The notes under the pieces are model-generated. The model was given only the letters and a program-made list of their open reading frames with translations, was not told where the DNA came from and did no database searches. The translations under genes were made by a program, and so were the position numbers. 15,379 bases of DNA from Carex sylvatica (taxonomy: Eukaryota > Streptophyta > Magnoliopsida > Poales > Cyperaceae). The stretch covers positions 1 to 15,379 of the forward strand of contig CAXKVR010000856.1 in assembly GCA_964058845.1 (NCBI GenBank), read 5' to 3'. Positions 1-9,000 of this stretch are shown here, piece after piece (position 1 is the first letter of the stretch; the number at the start of each line of letters is the position of its first letter).

Positions 1-345
1 TTAAGTTCATCAAACTTTTTTGTGAATTCAATTTTAAAATTTATCGAATTGGATTCAAATGATGAATGTGAGCTATTGAAACCTTCTAATATTTACAAGT
101 ACTGATGCGTCTATATACGTCAAGTGGTAAATAAATTTTCAAAAATGAATGCATTAATATTAATTTAAAAATCTTCTAATACCTTATACTACATTAATTT
201 GAAAATTTAAAATTTAAAATTTTCGCATGTAGACATATCACCCATAAAGATGTGTTTCGACAGTTCAGATTCATTGTTTGAAGCAAATTTGATAGATTTT
301 AGAGTTGAGTTTACAAGAGATTTGATAAACTTAAGATCTACTTAT
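1..345. mobile_element. Foldback MITE 'F', left end cut by the window edge
   Basis: The sequence is a diverged relative of element E (12836-13248). It opens with TTAAGTTCATCAAAC (E: ttaagctcaccaaag), then TTCAAATGATGAATGTGAGC with CTATTGAAACC after it, and closes with ATTTGATAAACTTAAG (E: atttgatgagcttaaag) and an end resembling E's TTCTACTC. About 24 bp of the left terminus should lie outside the window. It has no coding capacity. Confidence 0.7.
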
Positions 346-733
346 GTACTATAAAAATCGGATGTACATTACAATTAATTTTCATTGTTATATGCATACA
401 AAGCAGTGAAATAAATGGGAAAATATAATCTTTAATGGCCCTCAGTCACTGCTTAAAATAAATTTTTAATTCTTTGGGCTGAGATGAACAGTTCCCTTTT
501 TAATGGCCTACTTAAGTTCAGGTACAAGTTTTACCGTAAATTTAATTATTTAATTAATTCAGATGGTCAATGTCAGCTGATTCACCGCTTTATGCCATTT
601 TTTTTTGGTCTCATGAGTCATGAATATTCTGTCGGTATACCAAGATATCATATATATGATCATATTTATTTAAATATTGCGAAAGGTCAGAAGCTTTGTG
701 TTTCAAACATTTTTATTGGGGGACATAAATTTA
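346..733. other. AT-rich intergenic sequence
   Basis: No gene is supported. A 98-codon open frame (484-780) ends in microsatellite-encoded IYIYI and RERER, so it is a chance frame. No inverted or direct repeat stands out. Confidence 0.6.
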
Positions 734-770
<37 letters not shown>

Positions 771-776
771 GGGGGG
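734..776. repeat. Compound (TA)n-(GA)n-G7 microsatellite
   Basis: An alternating AT run (about 734-752) passes into AG repeats (about 753-770) and then a G tract ending at the left terminus of element A. The right end of A meets another TA run (about 1111-1127), so the element sits within or beside TA microsatellite. Confidence 0.9.
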
Positions 777-1109
777 CTAATGTGTATTCGGAAGTATATG
801 GTCCGAAGTGCTTACGGTTCAAATTTGAAATTTCAAAACTCAAAAAATTGATCCGAACCGTTCATCTTGTTCTCCATATTAATATTTGCTTGGAGACCAA
901 ATTTTACATTTTTCTGAATTTGTTTACTATTTATTAAGTATTTTATAAAATTGTTGATCCAACGGTGGCTGCTGATTTTACTGTTTTGTTAAGCCACCGT
1001 TGGATCAACAATTTTGTAAAATACTTAATAAATAGTAAACAAATTCAGAAAAATATCAAATTTGAACCGTAAGTACTTCGAGCCATATACTTCCAAAATC
1101 ATATTAGCC
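775..1109. mobile_element. Foldback MITE 'A' (335 bp), right arm internally deleted
   Basis: The outer inverted repeat pairs GGCTAATGTGTATTCGGAAG at the left with the complement of the right end (ggctaatatgattttggaag), continuing through GTATATGG and CGAAGTRCTTACGGTTC. The inner arms 908-970 and 992-1054 are complementary over 63 bp with a single G/T-type mismatch around a 21-nt loop. The left arm carries the conserved core (850-906) with GATCCGAACCGTTCATCTTG. The right arm lacks it, so about 70 bp have been deleted there. No ORF is present. Confidence 0.85.
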
Positions 1110-2154
1110 ACTATATATATATATATATTTTGGAAGAATTCAATATTGTTTTGGCATTCTGACTGTTGGAGTGTGGTCAATGTCAAAGATGTTCAATTAA
1201 TTTAATCTAGCTAGTAGATTTCTTCTGTCATGGCTTTTACCAAGGAACTGGGAAAATAAATTATTTATTCACCATGCATATATATTTATATATAGCAACT
1301 CTTAGATCCACATAAATTAAAAATTCAAAAGAGAGTAAACACAGATTAGTCAGTAAAGATCTGGGATGAACCATGACTAGAATTAATTGCATGCGCAGTG
1401 CCACCCATGTGTGACAATTATCACCTTTTCTAAAAATGTCCATGATAAAAAGAATGCAAACATTATTAAGCGATCCTTTAAAAAAAAAATACAATATTGG
1501 TGAAAGTGCAAATTTTTTTTTTTTCATCTATTATTTTTGTAGATACTTCTGTTCGATTTCAGAATTCTAAAAAAAAGTGCAAAACATTTTTAAGTTGTAT
1601 AGTCAAATTCTATTTTTTTTTCCCACTTAGTTATCTTCACTATTTTAATCCGGTATTCCGGTAGAATCGACAAAGTAGAATGGAATCGTGAAATAGAATC
1701 TTTGTCTAAGGTGTGAAATTGGTTTTATTCTAGAATTGGAAATCTAAAAAAAAACACAAAAATTATACTTCATTAGGCCATCTGTTGAATAAGCCCATAT
1801 TTTTTTTGTTTAGTAAACTAGTCGGATAGTTTATTTATAATCAAGATGATCAGATGTCATGACAAGTTTTCTATATTTGTCATGCATTTAAGATATATAC
1901 AGTGTTCTCTCCCATTTTTGTTTATGATGATTATACTTGGGAAACAGATTGATAGGTTTCATTTTGAAGGACACGTCTTACCTGGTTCTTCTCTGATGAA
2001 AAAAGCAAAAGCTCCATGTGCATGATCTCAGTAGGTAGCTTCGGAATAAAGCTTCTGAAAAAGATATTTCAAGCCCTCTCCAGTTATTTGAAAGGGACTT
2101 TTCCATTTCCCTTGATGGCACTCTTCTCATATTGATCAAATCAATGCTAACTAT
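1110..2154. other. Intergenic sequence, no gene seen
   Basis: A TA run (1111-1127) is followed by AT-rich sequence with several A and T homopolymers. An 88-codon minus-strand frame (1261-1527) is lysine/phenylalanine-rich from these runs and looks spurious. Base composition is less extreme at 1980-2120, but no product or RNA can be assigned. Confidence 0.5.
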
Positions 2155-2530
2155 CGGCCTGTCAACGAGCCGAACCGAGAGTCAGAACAAGCTTGAACTC
2201 GGCTTGTGTCACAAGCTGAGCCTATTCATTAACAGTTCATTCGTGTTGAAGGCCGCACATAGATCAAATATTTTCATTGATTTGATATTGTTTGTCGCTT
2301 ATTATAACGAATCGGATAGTTTATATTTTTCTTATAACGAGTTTTATCATTTTATGTATGTGCACAAAAAAGAAATAGTGAAAGAATTGGTAAGTAATTT
2401 TATCGTTGTCTTGCAATGAGCTGAGTAACGAATCGAGCTGGGTCAAAATTTGAACTCGCTAATAATGAGCCAAGTCAGAATTGAATGAGCTAATTAAGAG
2501 TTTTTTAAACCGATCTCAAACGAATCACAA
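2155..2530. mobile_element. Decayed GAGCT-rich dispersed repeat
   Basis: Both ends are dense in GAGCC/GAGCT/AACTCGGCT words (CGAGCCGAACC, AAGCTTGAACTCGGCTTG, CAAGCTGAGCC on the left; TGAGCTGAG, ATCGAGCTGGG, GAACTCGCT, ATGAGCCAAG, ATGAGCTAA on the right) around an AT-rich middle. This layout is familiar from common non-autonomous plant repeats with subterminal GAGCTCG motifs. I see no clear TIR or target duplication, so class and exact ends are open. The 95-codon frame inside it is spurious. Confidence 0.4.
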
Positions 2531-3130
2531 ATCATGAGTTTTTTTTCCTAACCCTAACTAATTAATGATAGTATTGACAGACAATATCATTTGTTCATCC
2601 GTTTTAATGAACATAGGTTATTATAAATCCAGTAAAATTACATATTAATTTCAGAGATTCATTCATTCTGAGTTTTTCCTCTCTACATAGTATATTCATT
2701 TCTTGTCAAATTAGTTAATTTCATTAGTTTTAGATTTAAATATATGATTTAAAAAAAATAGATGCTATAATGAAAAAACAACGTTTATAAAATGTTGTAG
2801 GAAAAAACCTATGGGTTCATATATGAAATTCGTTTATTTCTTTGATAATTTTTTTTTCTGAATTAATCCGAATTCTTATTAGACGGTTCAAATTCCAACT
2901 ATAATTTGAAGAATTATAATTATAAGCAGATCCCAAAATATGGACACAAGACGTTATAGGCAGTAGTATTGTCTCCCCATAAAGCGGTTACGGAAGCATA
3001 ATCACAAATGAAAAGTTTGAGTTCGGTTCGGTGAGTTTAAAAATTCGGATATAATTTGAAAATAATTCGGTACAATAAAGAAGTAAAAAAAAAACTCCAG
3101 CAAAAAGAAAAATTCAAAAAAAAAATTTTG
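2531..3130. other. AT-rich intergenic sequence
   Basis: No ORF or structured repeat can be supported. There are poly-A tracts at about 3086-3125. GAGTTCGGTTCGG at 3020-3032 recurs as AGAGTTCGGTTCGA near 3209, on the far side of the hairpin at 3140-3174, so an old element may span about 3010-3230. Confidence 0.4.
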
Positions 3131-3139
3131 GCGTTTTTC

Positions 3140-3174
3140 TCGCGAATAATACGTAACTCTCGTATTATTCGCGA
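3140..3174. repeat. Perfect 14-bp hairpin with 7-nt loop
   Basis: TCGCGAATAATACG (3140-3153) is followed by a loop, TAACTCT, and then the exact complement CGTATTATTCGCGA (3161-3174). The word GCGAATAAAACGTATTATAC follows directly. The related palindrome TATTCGCGAATA occurs at 3644-3655. It is probably the core of an old foldback element rather than a functional RNA. Confidence 0.7.
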
Positions 3175-3250
3175 ATAAAACGTATTATACATTTTTTGCG
3201 TTTTATTCAGAGTTCGGTTCGAAAATATAAAAAAAAAAAAAACGTTTAAT

Positions 3251-3643
3251 ACGTGAATATCTCGGGTACTGATTATGTCACTATGTACAGAATCATTACT
3301 TTGTTACTGATGAAATGGAGATGATCCAGGCCGTTGAAACCACTGTCCTAGTGTCCTAATCGGTTTAATTTTTGTAGTTTTTCTTTTTTTTGCCTCTTTA
3401 TCATCTTTTATAATTCCTGTCGTAGACTTCGTTGTAAAGTTTATTGTCATCACTTGCCAGCAATGGAGTGAAGCAATAGAGAATTTGACCTAGACCTGCC
3501 CCCCCTAAGAATGTGTTCCGCTTGTTTGTATAGGAGCTATGTAAGATACATAGCTACATACAATTTAATGTTATATAATAACTCAAACAGTGGATCCGAG
3601 CACTGTGTTACAAATCTACAATGACTAGTTGAACTTGTAACAG
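3251..3643. other. Intergenic sequence, no gene seen
   Basis: The composition is mixed, with T-rich tracts (3360-3410). No ORF, tRNA or inverted repeat was recognised. Confidence 0.5.
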
Positions 3644-3767
3644 TATTCGCGAATAGTGGGTCTGGAGCCATATAGCATCACACCTTGCTCTGCTCATAGG
3701 CTCATAGCATCACACCTTGCTCGGATCACACCTTATTCGAGAAAACAGTGGGTCTGGAGCCATATAG
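3644..3767. repeat. Local direct duplication (92-bp and 32-bp offsets)
   Basis: GTGGGTCTGGAGCCATATAG occurs at 3656-3675 and again at 3748-3767, identical and offset by 92 bp. Between them, TAGCATCACACCTTGCTC occurs at 3673-3690 and 3705-3722. A third copy of that word lies in the receptor gene leader at 4674-4691. Small minus-strand open frames here are not supported as genes. Confidence 0.8.
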
Positions 3768-4500
3768 TTTTTCGCGGTCAAAAATTTAAATTTGTGAAAC
3801 AGAGGGATTCTCCCGACAACACAGAATGAAACAAACACGAGGCCACAGCGAATACGAGTTATATCTACTGCAAATGGACTTTTCAAAAGCAGTAAATACG
3901 GCATTAAATTCGAGCGTATTTAATAGACCCAACCTTCCATCGCAGGAGGTGCCTCGCCGTATTAATTACCTCAACGTGGATTTGCTCTGATCTTCTCCAG
4001 TTTGAATCACTGGAGATAGTGTTATATTTACGATCATTCCACGTCTCCAGCTTGTGAAATCGGACGGATTAGAGAAAGCTGCTGCCCTTGGAAAATCGTA
4101 TTGTCCCGCCACGTGTGTATCTCGAAGAGAACAATTCCAAGCTACTCGCATTTACTAACGTTCTGTTTTATATTTTTCCATATCACACCTTATCTTTTTC
4201 ATATTTATAAAATTAGTCCTTAATGAAATTCTAATAACAAGGTTTATTTTATTTTTACTCTAGAATTTATGTCAGTTAAATCTTGTCATGTTTAGAACGA
4301 TGCAATCATACTTATGTTCAGAATTTAAAACAAAGAAGTTTCACAACATTGTATCTAATTTGACAAACGACATAGTGAATAATTTTTTTTATGAAAAAAT
4401 AAAATTCAATTAGAAAAAATAGCATTAGGATAAAGAATATGTTATGTTGATCATTATTCTAGTTGCGGAGCACCAAATTAGTTTTCACATTATACTAAGG
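3768..4500. other. Upstream/promoter-distal region of the receptor gene
   Basis: The first part (to about 4160) is less AT-rich and holds the G-box; the rest is AT-rich and featureless. Minus-strand open frames at 3710-3904 and 3966-4151 lack recognisable domains and are not called. Confidence 0.5.
4108..4117 (+). promoter_or_regulatory. G-box/ABRE-type element
   Basis: GCCACGTGTG contains the palindromic CACGTG core with flanks typical of bZIP/ABF and bHLH (PIF) binding sites. It lies about 430 bp upstream of the estimated transcription start, in a less AT-rich patch. The motif is exact; function is inferred from plant G-box biology only. Confidence 0.4.
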
Positions 4501-4507
4501 ACTAATT

Positions 4508-4517
4508 TATATATATA
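4508..4517 (+). promoter_or_regulatory. Putative TATA box of the PXC2-like gene
   Basis: TATATATATA lies about 250 bp upstream of the start codon. It is followed by a shift to pyrimidine-rich, less AT-rich sequence typical of a plant leader (CT-rich around 4595-4620). Transcription would then begin near 4540. The region is generally AT-rich, so a chance TA run is possible. No transcript evidence is available. Confidence 0.4.
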
Positions 4518-4539
4518 GTTTTTATAGGGTACCGGTGCA

Positions 4540-4765
4540 AAAAACTACCTACTTTTGCCACCCAGCTCATCAGTGATCAGTCTCGCCAAATCATCTCCCC
4601 GCTTCTGCTTCTCTCTCTTATGGCAACAAAAAACGATCCTCTTAACTACAAACACACTCGTTTTCTCTGCTCATAGCATCACACCTTGCTCTTCACGACT
4701 TCACCTCATTCATAAAATCTATCTCCCTTTTGTAACCTCCAAATGCTAAAACCCTTTTCTTCACA
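4540..4765 (+). other. Putative 5' leader with pyrimidine-rich patches
   Basis: This stretch between the TATA-like box and the ATG is richer in C and T than the flanking sequence (for example CTTCTGCTTCTCTCTCTTA before 4620), as in plant core promoters and 5' UTRs. The 5' end is an estimate. It contains two ATG-initiated upstream ORFs and a 23-bp segment (4669-4691) that also occurs about 1 kb upstream at 3700-3722. Confidence 0.4.
4620..4676 (+). promoter_or_regulatory. Upstream ORF 1 in the leader (18 codons)
   Basis: ATGGCA at 4620 opens an 18-codon frame ending with TAG at 4674-4676. The ATG has G at +4. If the transcript starts near 4540, this would be the first AUG met by scanning ribosomes and could reduce translation of the receptor. 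No homology of the peptide is recognised, and its effect is inferred. Confidence 0.35.
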
Positions 4766-4769
4766 ATGA
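4743..4769 (+). promoter_or_regulatory. Upstream ORF 2 overlapping the main start (ATGA)
   Basis: ATGCTA at 4743 opens an 8-codon frame whose TGA stop (4767-4769) overlaps the main ATG (4766-4768) as ATGA. This geometry permits termination-reinitiation or leaky scanning. It holds only if the transcript includes this segment, which is likely because it lies within 25 nt of the main start. Confidence 0.4.
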
Positions 4770-7760
4770 CTCTCCCCTCGTTCCTCGTTGTCTTTCTCCT
4801 TCCCTTTCTCCTCCCATTTCTCGCGGAATCCGGACCCAACCCGTTAAACGACGATGTACTTGGCCTCATCGTCTTCAAAGCTGATGTATCAGATCCGTTC
4901 TCTCACCTCTCCTCATGGAACGAAGATTCCGACTACCCCTGCAATTGGTATGGCGTAAGTTGCGACCCCAAATCAAATCGGGTCACTCATCTCGCGCTAA
5001 GCAACCTCTCACTCTCGGGTAAGCTCAGCCGAGGGCTCCTCTTGCTTCAATACCTCAGAAGTCTCGATCTTTCTCGAAACAACTTAACGGGTCCTGTTCA
5101 ACCCGACTTTTTAAGGCTAAAAAATCTGGAAACTTTGGACCTCAGTGCAAACAGCCTATCAGGTTCATTGCCCAGTTCCTTTTTTGAGCAATGTAGGTCA
5201 GTTCAGTCCGTCCCGCTTGCTAGTAATGGGTTATTGGGTCCCATACCGGGCAATGTTGGTAACTGTTTGAGGTTGACAAGTTTGAATCTTTCTTATAACC
5301 AGTTTTCTGATGTTTTACCGAGCAGCATTTGGAATTTGATTGGTTTAAGATCACTGGATTTGTCTAATAATGATCTCTTTGGTGCTATCCCTCCCGGTAT
5401 GAATACAAGCATTAATTTGAGAATGATAAATTTGAGAAATAATCGATTTACAGGCCAGTTACCTGGTGAAATTGGGGATTTAGCATTGCTTAAGTCTCTT
5501 GATTTGAGTAATAATTTGTTAAATGGGACCCTTCCCGATTCAATAGGCCAGCTTGCCACTTGTCAGTATCTCAGTTTGAGTTCAAATTTGTTCAATGGGC
5601 CTGTTCCAATTTGGATTGGAGGAATGAGGAGTCTAGAGAGTCTTGATTTGTCATGGAACAAGTTCTCTGGTGAAATACCAAATTCCATAAATCATTTACA
5701 TTTTTTGAGGGAAGTTAGACTATCAGGAAACAGTTTTACAGGAGGTGTACCTGCATGGGTTTTTGCATCCAGAGTGGAATTGGTTTCCATTTCTGATAAC
5801 ATGTTAAACGGAGCAATTGAACTAGCAGCGAAGTCAGGTTCTGCCATGCGATTCCTGGATTTATCTGGCAATGCTTTGTCAGGCTGGGTTCCACCCGACG
5901 TTTCGTATCTGAAAAATCTGCAATTGCTGAATCTGTCACGTAACTCGCTTTCTGGTGATATACCTGCAACTATTGGTGATTTGAAGTTACTCGAAGCACT
6001 TGATTTGAGTTCGAATAATCTCAACCACACAATTCCATCAGACATTTGTGAATTGGCTTCTCTGAAGGCGCTGAACCTAGAAAAGAACTCTTTCTATGGT
6101 GAAATTCCAACCCAAATTGGAAAATGCACTTCTCTCACATCCCTGTAAGTTCACTTACCCTTTTTTGGCCTACGGGCATTCTAATGATAAAAAAAAAAAA
6201 AAAAGTTCACTTACCCTTTTTCCTCTGTTGGGCATCCTCTTTTTTAACTGTTTATCTAAATAAATGAAATTGTTAAATAAAAATTGTAGGGACCTCTCAG
6301 AGAATAGCCTCACTGGACAAATCCCTGTGTCCTTTTCAAATCTTACAAAGCTTCAAAGACTGGATCTTTCCCAGAACAAACTAACTGGAGAGCTTCCAAA
6401 GGAGCTCTCCAGTTGCCCACAACTAACCTACTTCAATGTATCACATAACCAACTAACTGGTGGCGTGCCCTCAGGAACTTTCTTTGACTCATTACCACCC
6501 TCTTCTCTCTCTGACAATGCGGGCCTATGTGGGTCAGTCATCAACAAATCCTGCTCGGCTGTCATGCCCAAACCAATTGTCCTAAACCCCAACTCTTCCT
6601 CACCCAACAACCCATTAACCCAACCGAATTTAAACCCTACAAAAAATCTTCACCACAAAAAAATCATACTTAGCATCTCAACATTAGTCGCTATAGGCGG
6701 GGCCGCCATCATAGCAGTTGGGATTTTGACTATCACAGTGCTTAACTTTCGGGTCCGGTCTAACAAGTCCCAATCGGCGACTGCCTTTGATTTGTCTGAT
6801 GGGTATTTGACCCAGTCACCCCGATCAGATGCAAATTCTGGTAAATTGGTAAGGATTGGAGGTGGTGATTTTGAGTTCAGTGCTGCAGGACATGCATTGT
6901 TAAACAAAGATTGCGAATTGGGACGGGGTGGGTTTGGTACAGTTTACAAAACTGTTCTAAGAGACGGCCAGCCTGTGGCCATTAAGAAGTTGACCGTGTC
7001 AAGCCTAGTGAAATCAAAAGATGATTTTGAAAGAGAGGTGCATTCATTTGGCAAAGTCAAACACTGTAATTTGGTCGGGTTGAAGGGTTATTACTGGACC
7101 TCATCTCTCCAGCTTTTAATTTATGAGTACATTCCTGGGGGTAATTTACACAAGCACCTTCATGAGTCGCCGGCATCTGATTCCCTATCTTGGTTAGAGA
7201 GGTTTGATATTATATTAGGTGTTGCAAGAGGCCTTGCACATTTGCACCGGCATGGTGTAGTGCACTACAACATCAAGTCGACTAATGTTTTATTAGATGG
7301 GTCAGGGGAGCCGAAACTAGCAGATTATGGGTTAGCGAAGTTGCTACCCATGTTGGATAGGTACGTACTTTGTAGTAAAATTCAAAGTGCGTTAGGTTAC
7401 ATGGCACCTGAATTTGCTTGTAAAACAGTCAAGATTACAGAGAAGTGTGATGTTTTTGGGTTTGGCGTCCTGGTTTTGGAGATCTTAACAGGCCGGCGTC
7501 CTGTAGAGTATTTGGAGGATGATGTGGTGGTTTTGTGTGATGCAGTTCGGGTTTGCTTGGAGGAGGGGAGGGTAGAGGAGCTCATCGACCCAAGGTTAGG
7601 TGGCGATTTCCCATTGGAGGAGGCTGTGCCTATTGTTAAATTGGGACTTGTGTGCACATCACAGGTGCCATCTAACAGGCCAGATGTGTGTGAGGTGGTG
7701 AAGATTTTGGAGGTGGTTAGGAGCCCTCAAGGAACCCCAGAGGAGGAATTGTTGGTTTGA
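4766..7760 (+). CDS. PXC2: LRR receptor-like (pseudo)kinase, PXC2/CANAR-like, two exons (4766..6144, 6290..7760)
   Basis: The joined CDS is 2850 nt and encodes 949 residues plus a TGA stop. In order: a hydrophobic signal peptide (about 1-22); a plant LRR N-cap (about 29-70) with the PCNWYGVSC cysteine pair (C59, C66); about 19 LRRs of the LxxLxLxxNxLxG type (about 71-528); a C-terminal cysteine pair (C540, C548); a Pro/Asn-rich stalk; one transmembrane helix (about 585-612); a juxtamembrane segment; and a kinase-like domain (about 665-936). That domain has GRGGFG (671-676), VAIK (K692), the alpha-C Glu (E709), HYN in place of HRD (785-787), N792, DYG (805-807) and APE (832-834). From memory, the kinase part and the NDDVLGLIVFKA-type N-terminus match Arabidopsis At5g01890 (PXC2, also CANAR) and its paralogue At3g28040, which have similar length. 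PXC2 was named for co-expression with PXY in vascular tissue and is linked to auxin canalisation. It should act at the plasma membrane, with LRRs outside and the kinase fold inside. The start is the first in-frame ATG before the signal peptide, with A at -3. The family call is firm; orthology to PXC2 rather than a paralogue is inferred. Confidence 0.95.
6145..6289 (+). other. Intron 1 of the PXC2-like gene (145 bp, GT-AG)
   Basis: The donor is CT|GTAAGT at 6145 and the acceptor is TTGTAG|G ending at 6289. Splicing joins CT+G into a Leu codon and rebuilds an unbroken repeat reading TSLDLSENSLTG, which fixes both boundaries. The intron splits the codon after its second base (phase 2) and lies inside about the 17th LRR. 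A TAA at 6146-6148 ends the frame at once if the intron is retained, giving a 460-residue LRR-only product. The interior carries a diverged 56-bp tandem duplication and a run of As. Confidence 0.95.
6147..6246 (+). repeat. Diverged 56-bp tandem duplication inside the intron
   Basis: AAGTTCACTTACCCTTTTT occurs at 6147-6165 and again, identical over 19 bp, at 6203-6221. At the same 56-bp offset GGGCATTCT (6174-6182) recurs as GGGCATCCT (6230-6238), so the copies are co-linear over about 40 bp with a diverged middle. A run of As (about 6189-6204) sits between them. The second copy lacks the GT donor. A retroposition footprint (target duplication around a poly(A)-tailed scrap) is possible, but the co-linearity favours tandem duplication. 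Confidence 0.7.
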
Positions 7761-7920
7761 GATTTCTGTTCAATCTTTTATTTTTCTCCTTTTTTGGGGC
7801 GATTATACATGGGTAGAATGTGTAATGCTTGTGTGGTTTGCATCTAATTGGATGATTTTGACTGTTGGCATTTGAAGCAAGTTTATAATATTGGAAGCAA
7901 GATGTTTTCAATTTTGTTCA
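7761..7920 (+). other. Putative 3' UTR of the PXC2-like gene
   Basis: T-rich sequence after the TGA stop with TGTAATG and TTGTGTGG (far-upstream-type, 7820-7840) and an ATAATATT stretch (about 7886). GAAGCAAG is repeated at 7874 and 7894. There is no AATAAA, which is common for plant genes. The cleavage site cannot be placed precisely; about 7900-7930 is a guess. The next 100 bp to the MITE at 8031 shows nothing. Confidence 0.3.
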
Positions 7921-8022
7921 TCGCATGCAAATTTTTTTAGTAAACTTGACTTCAAAAATTCTAGTTTTGTACAACTACTGACTGATGTTGGCAAATACTA
8001 TCACAAAATTTCTAAAACTTGA

Positions 8023-8415
8023 TGTTAATTGAGGGTTCCAATACCTTATTTTTTTCGTACCTCATCATGCCTCATGTTTTTCATCTTCGTTTCAAGTGTA
8101 AACTATCGATTCGAATTGCTTAACATGATAATTATATTAAAATATACTTGGAGATTAAATTTAAATTTTTTAAAATTATTTTACTATTTTTTCAAATAGA
8201 TACAAAATTACTGTTTTTGAATGGTCCAAAAACAATGATTTTGTATCTAACTAAACAATTTCTAAAAATTATAAAATTTTATCTATAGATATATTTTAGT
8301 ATGGATATCATGTTGAGCTGTTTGTATCGACAATTTAGACTCTAAAAATAAAAATATTAAATATAAAATATAATGAGATATAAAAGTACGAGGTATTGAA
8401 ACCCTCGTGTTAATT
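8023..8415. mobile_element. MITE 'G' (8031-8407) with 8-9 bp target duplications
   Basis: The TIR GAGGGTTCCAATACCT at the left (8031) pairs with the complement of the right end (cgagggtttcaatacctcg). Flanking direct repeats are TGTTAATT (8023-8030 and 8408-8415); with one mismatch they extend to 9 bp (8022-8030 and 8407-8415), as in Mutator-like elements. Internal arms are complementary around TACAAAATTACTGTTTTTGA. A diverged conserved core lies at 8106-8163. It sits about 270 bp downstream of the receptor stop codon and has no ORF. Confidence 0.8.
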
Positions 8416-9000
8416 ACTAATTTCATTTTAATCATTTGACCAAGTCAAAGTGTTCTTTATTGACAGATCAAATTAGGTAACATTATGAATACTCTTGATA
8501 TTTTCGTCAACGGTCATTAGACCGTTCCAATTTGATCAATATATTTAATTTATGAAATACACTTTTAAATGCCTCCGGGCGTTACGAGGACTTTAATTTT
8601 TAGTGGTATAAAATTCAATATATTGCTAGGGTTACAGAAAAAAGTATCGCAAGGAAGAAAAAAAAATACCTTTCATTTTTGTCGAAATTAAACATTAAAA
8701 CACACCATATTAATATTTCCATCTGAAATTAATATAAAAAAAATATAATTTTCTTGCTTAGAAAAGAATAAGTTGAACTGGATTTTTATGAGAGTTAATC
8801 TTATAATTCATGTTGCGTATGGAGATTTCATTTACCTCTAAACTATATAAAAAAAAAATATACAAATATATTTATTCTTAAAATAAATAAAAATCATTTG
8901 ACTTTTATTCATCTGTCATGGATTTGCCTCTGGAAAATATATATCAACAAAATGATTAGTTCTATGAACGTGTAGACCTATTTTATATTTGATGACTTAA
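8416..9000. other. AT-rich intergenic sequence with a small hairpin
   Basis: No gene is seen. AACGGTC-ATTA-GACCGTT (8509-8526) forms a perfect 7-bp stem with a 4-nt loop. The rest is low-complexity AT. Confidence 0.5.

Noticed and set aside
484..780. 98-codon plus-strand ORF
   Set aside because: Its C-terminus is translated TA and GA microsatellite, and no domain or splice context is visible.
1990..2062. Possible box C/D snoRNA (TGATGA at 1994-1999, CTGA at 2055-2058)
   Set aside because: Box spacing is plausible, but there is no terminal stem and no clear C'/D' pair; short boxes occur by chance.
2132..2419. 95-codon plus-strand ORF
   Set aside because: It lies mostly inside the GAGCT-rich dispersed repeat and has no recognisable domain.
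3710..4151. Two minus-strand ORFs (64 and 61 codons) upstream of the receptor
   Set aside because: No domain, no connection in frame, and one overlaps the local duplication; they are more likely chance frames.
5293..6045. Minus-strand ORFs opposite the LRR exon
   Set aside because: They are antisense shadows of a strongly supported coding exon; LRR repetitiveness keeps the opposite strand open.
6264..6289. ATG at 6264 as the start of a separate kinase gene
   Set aside because: It lies in the intron. Splicing at 6145/6289 restores a continuous LRR, and the full protein has the expected family architecture and length.
8509..8526. Hairpin AACGGTC-ATTA-GACCGTT as a terminator
   Set aside because: Plant RNA polymerase II genes do not use such hairpins and no gene ends here.
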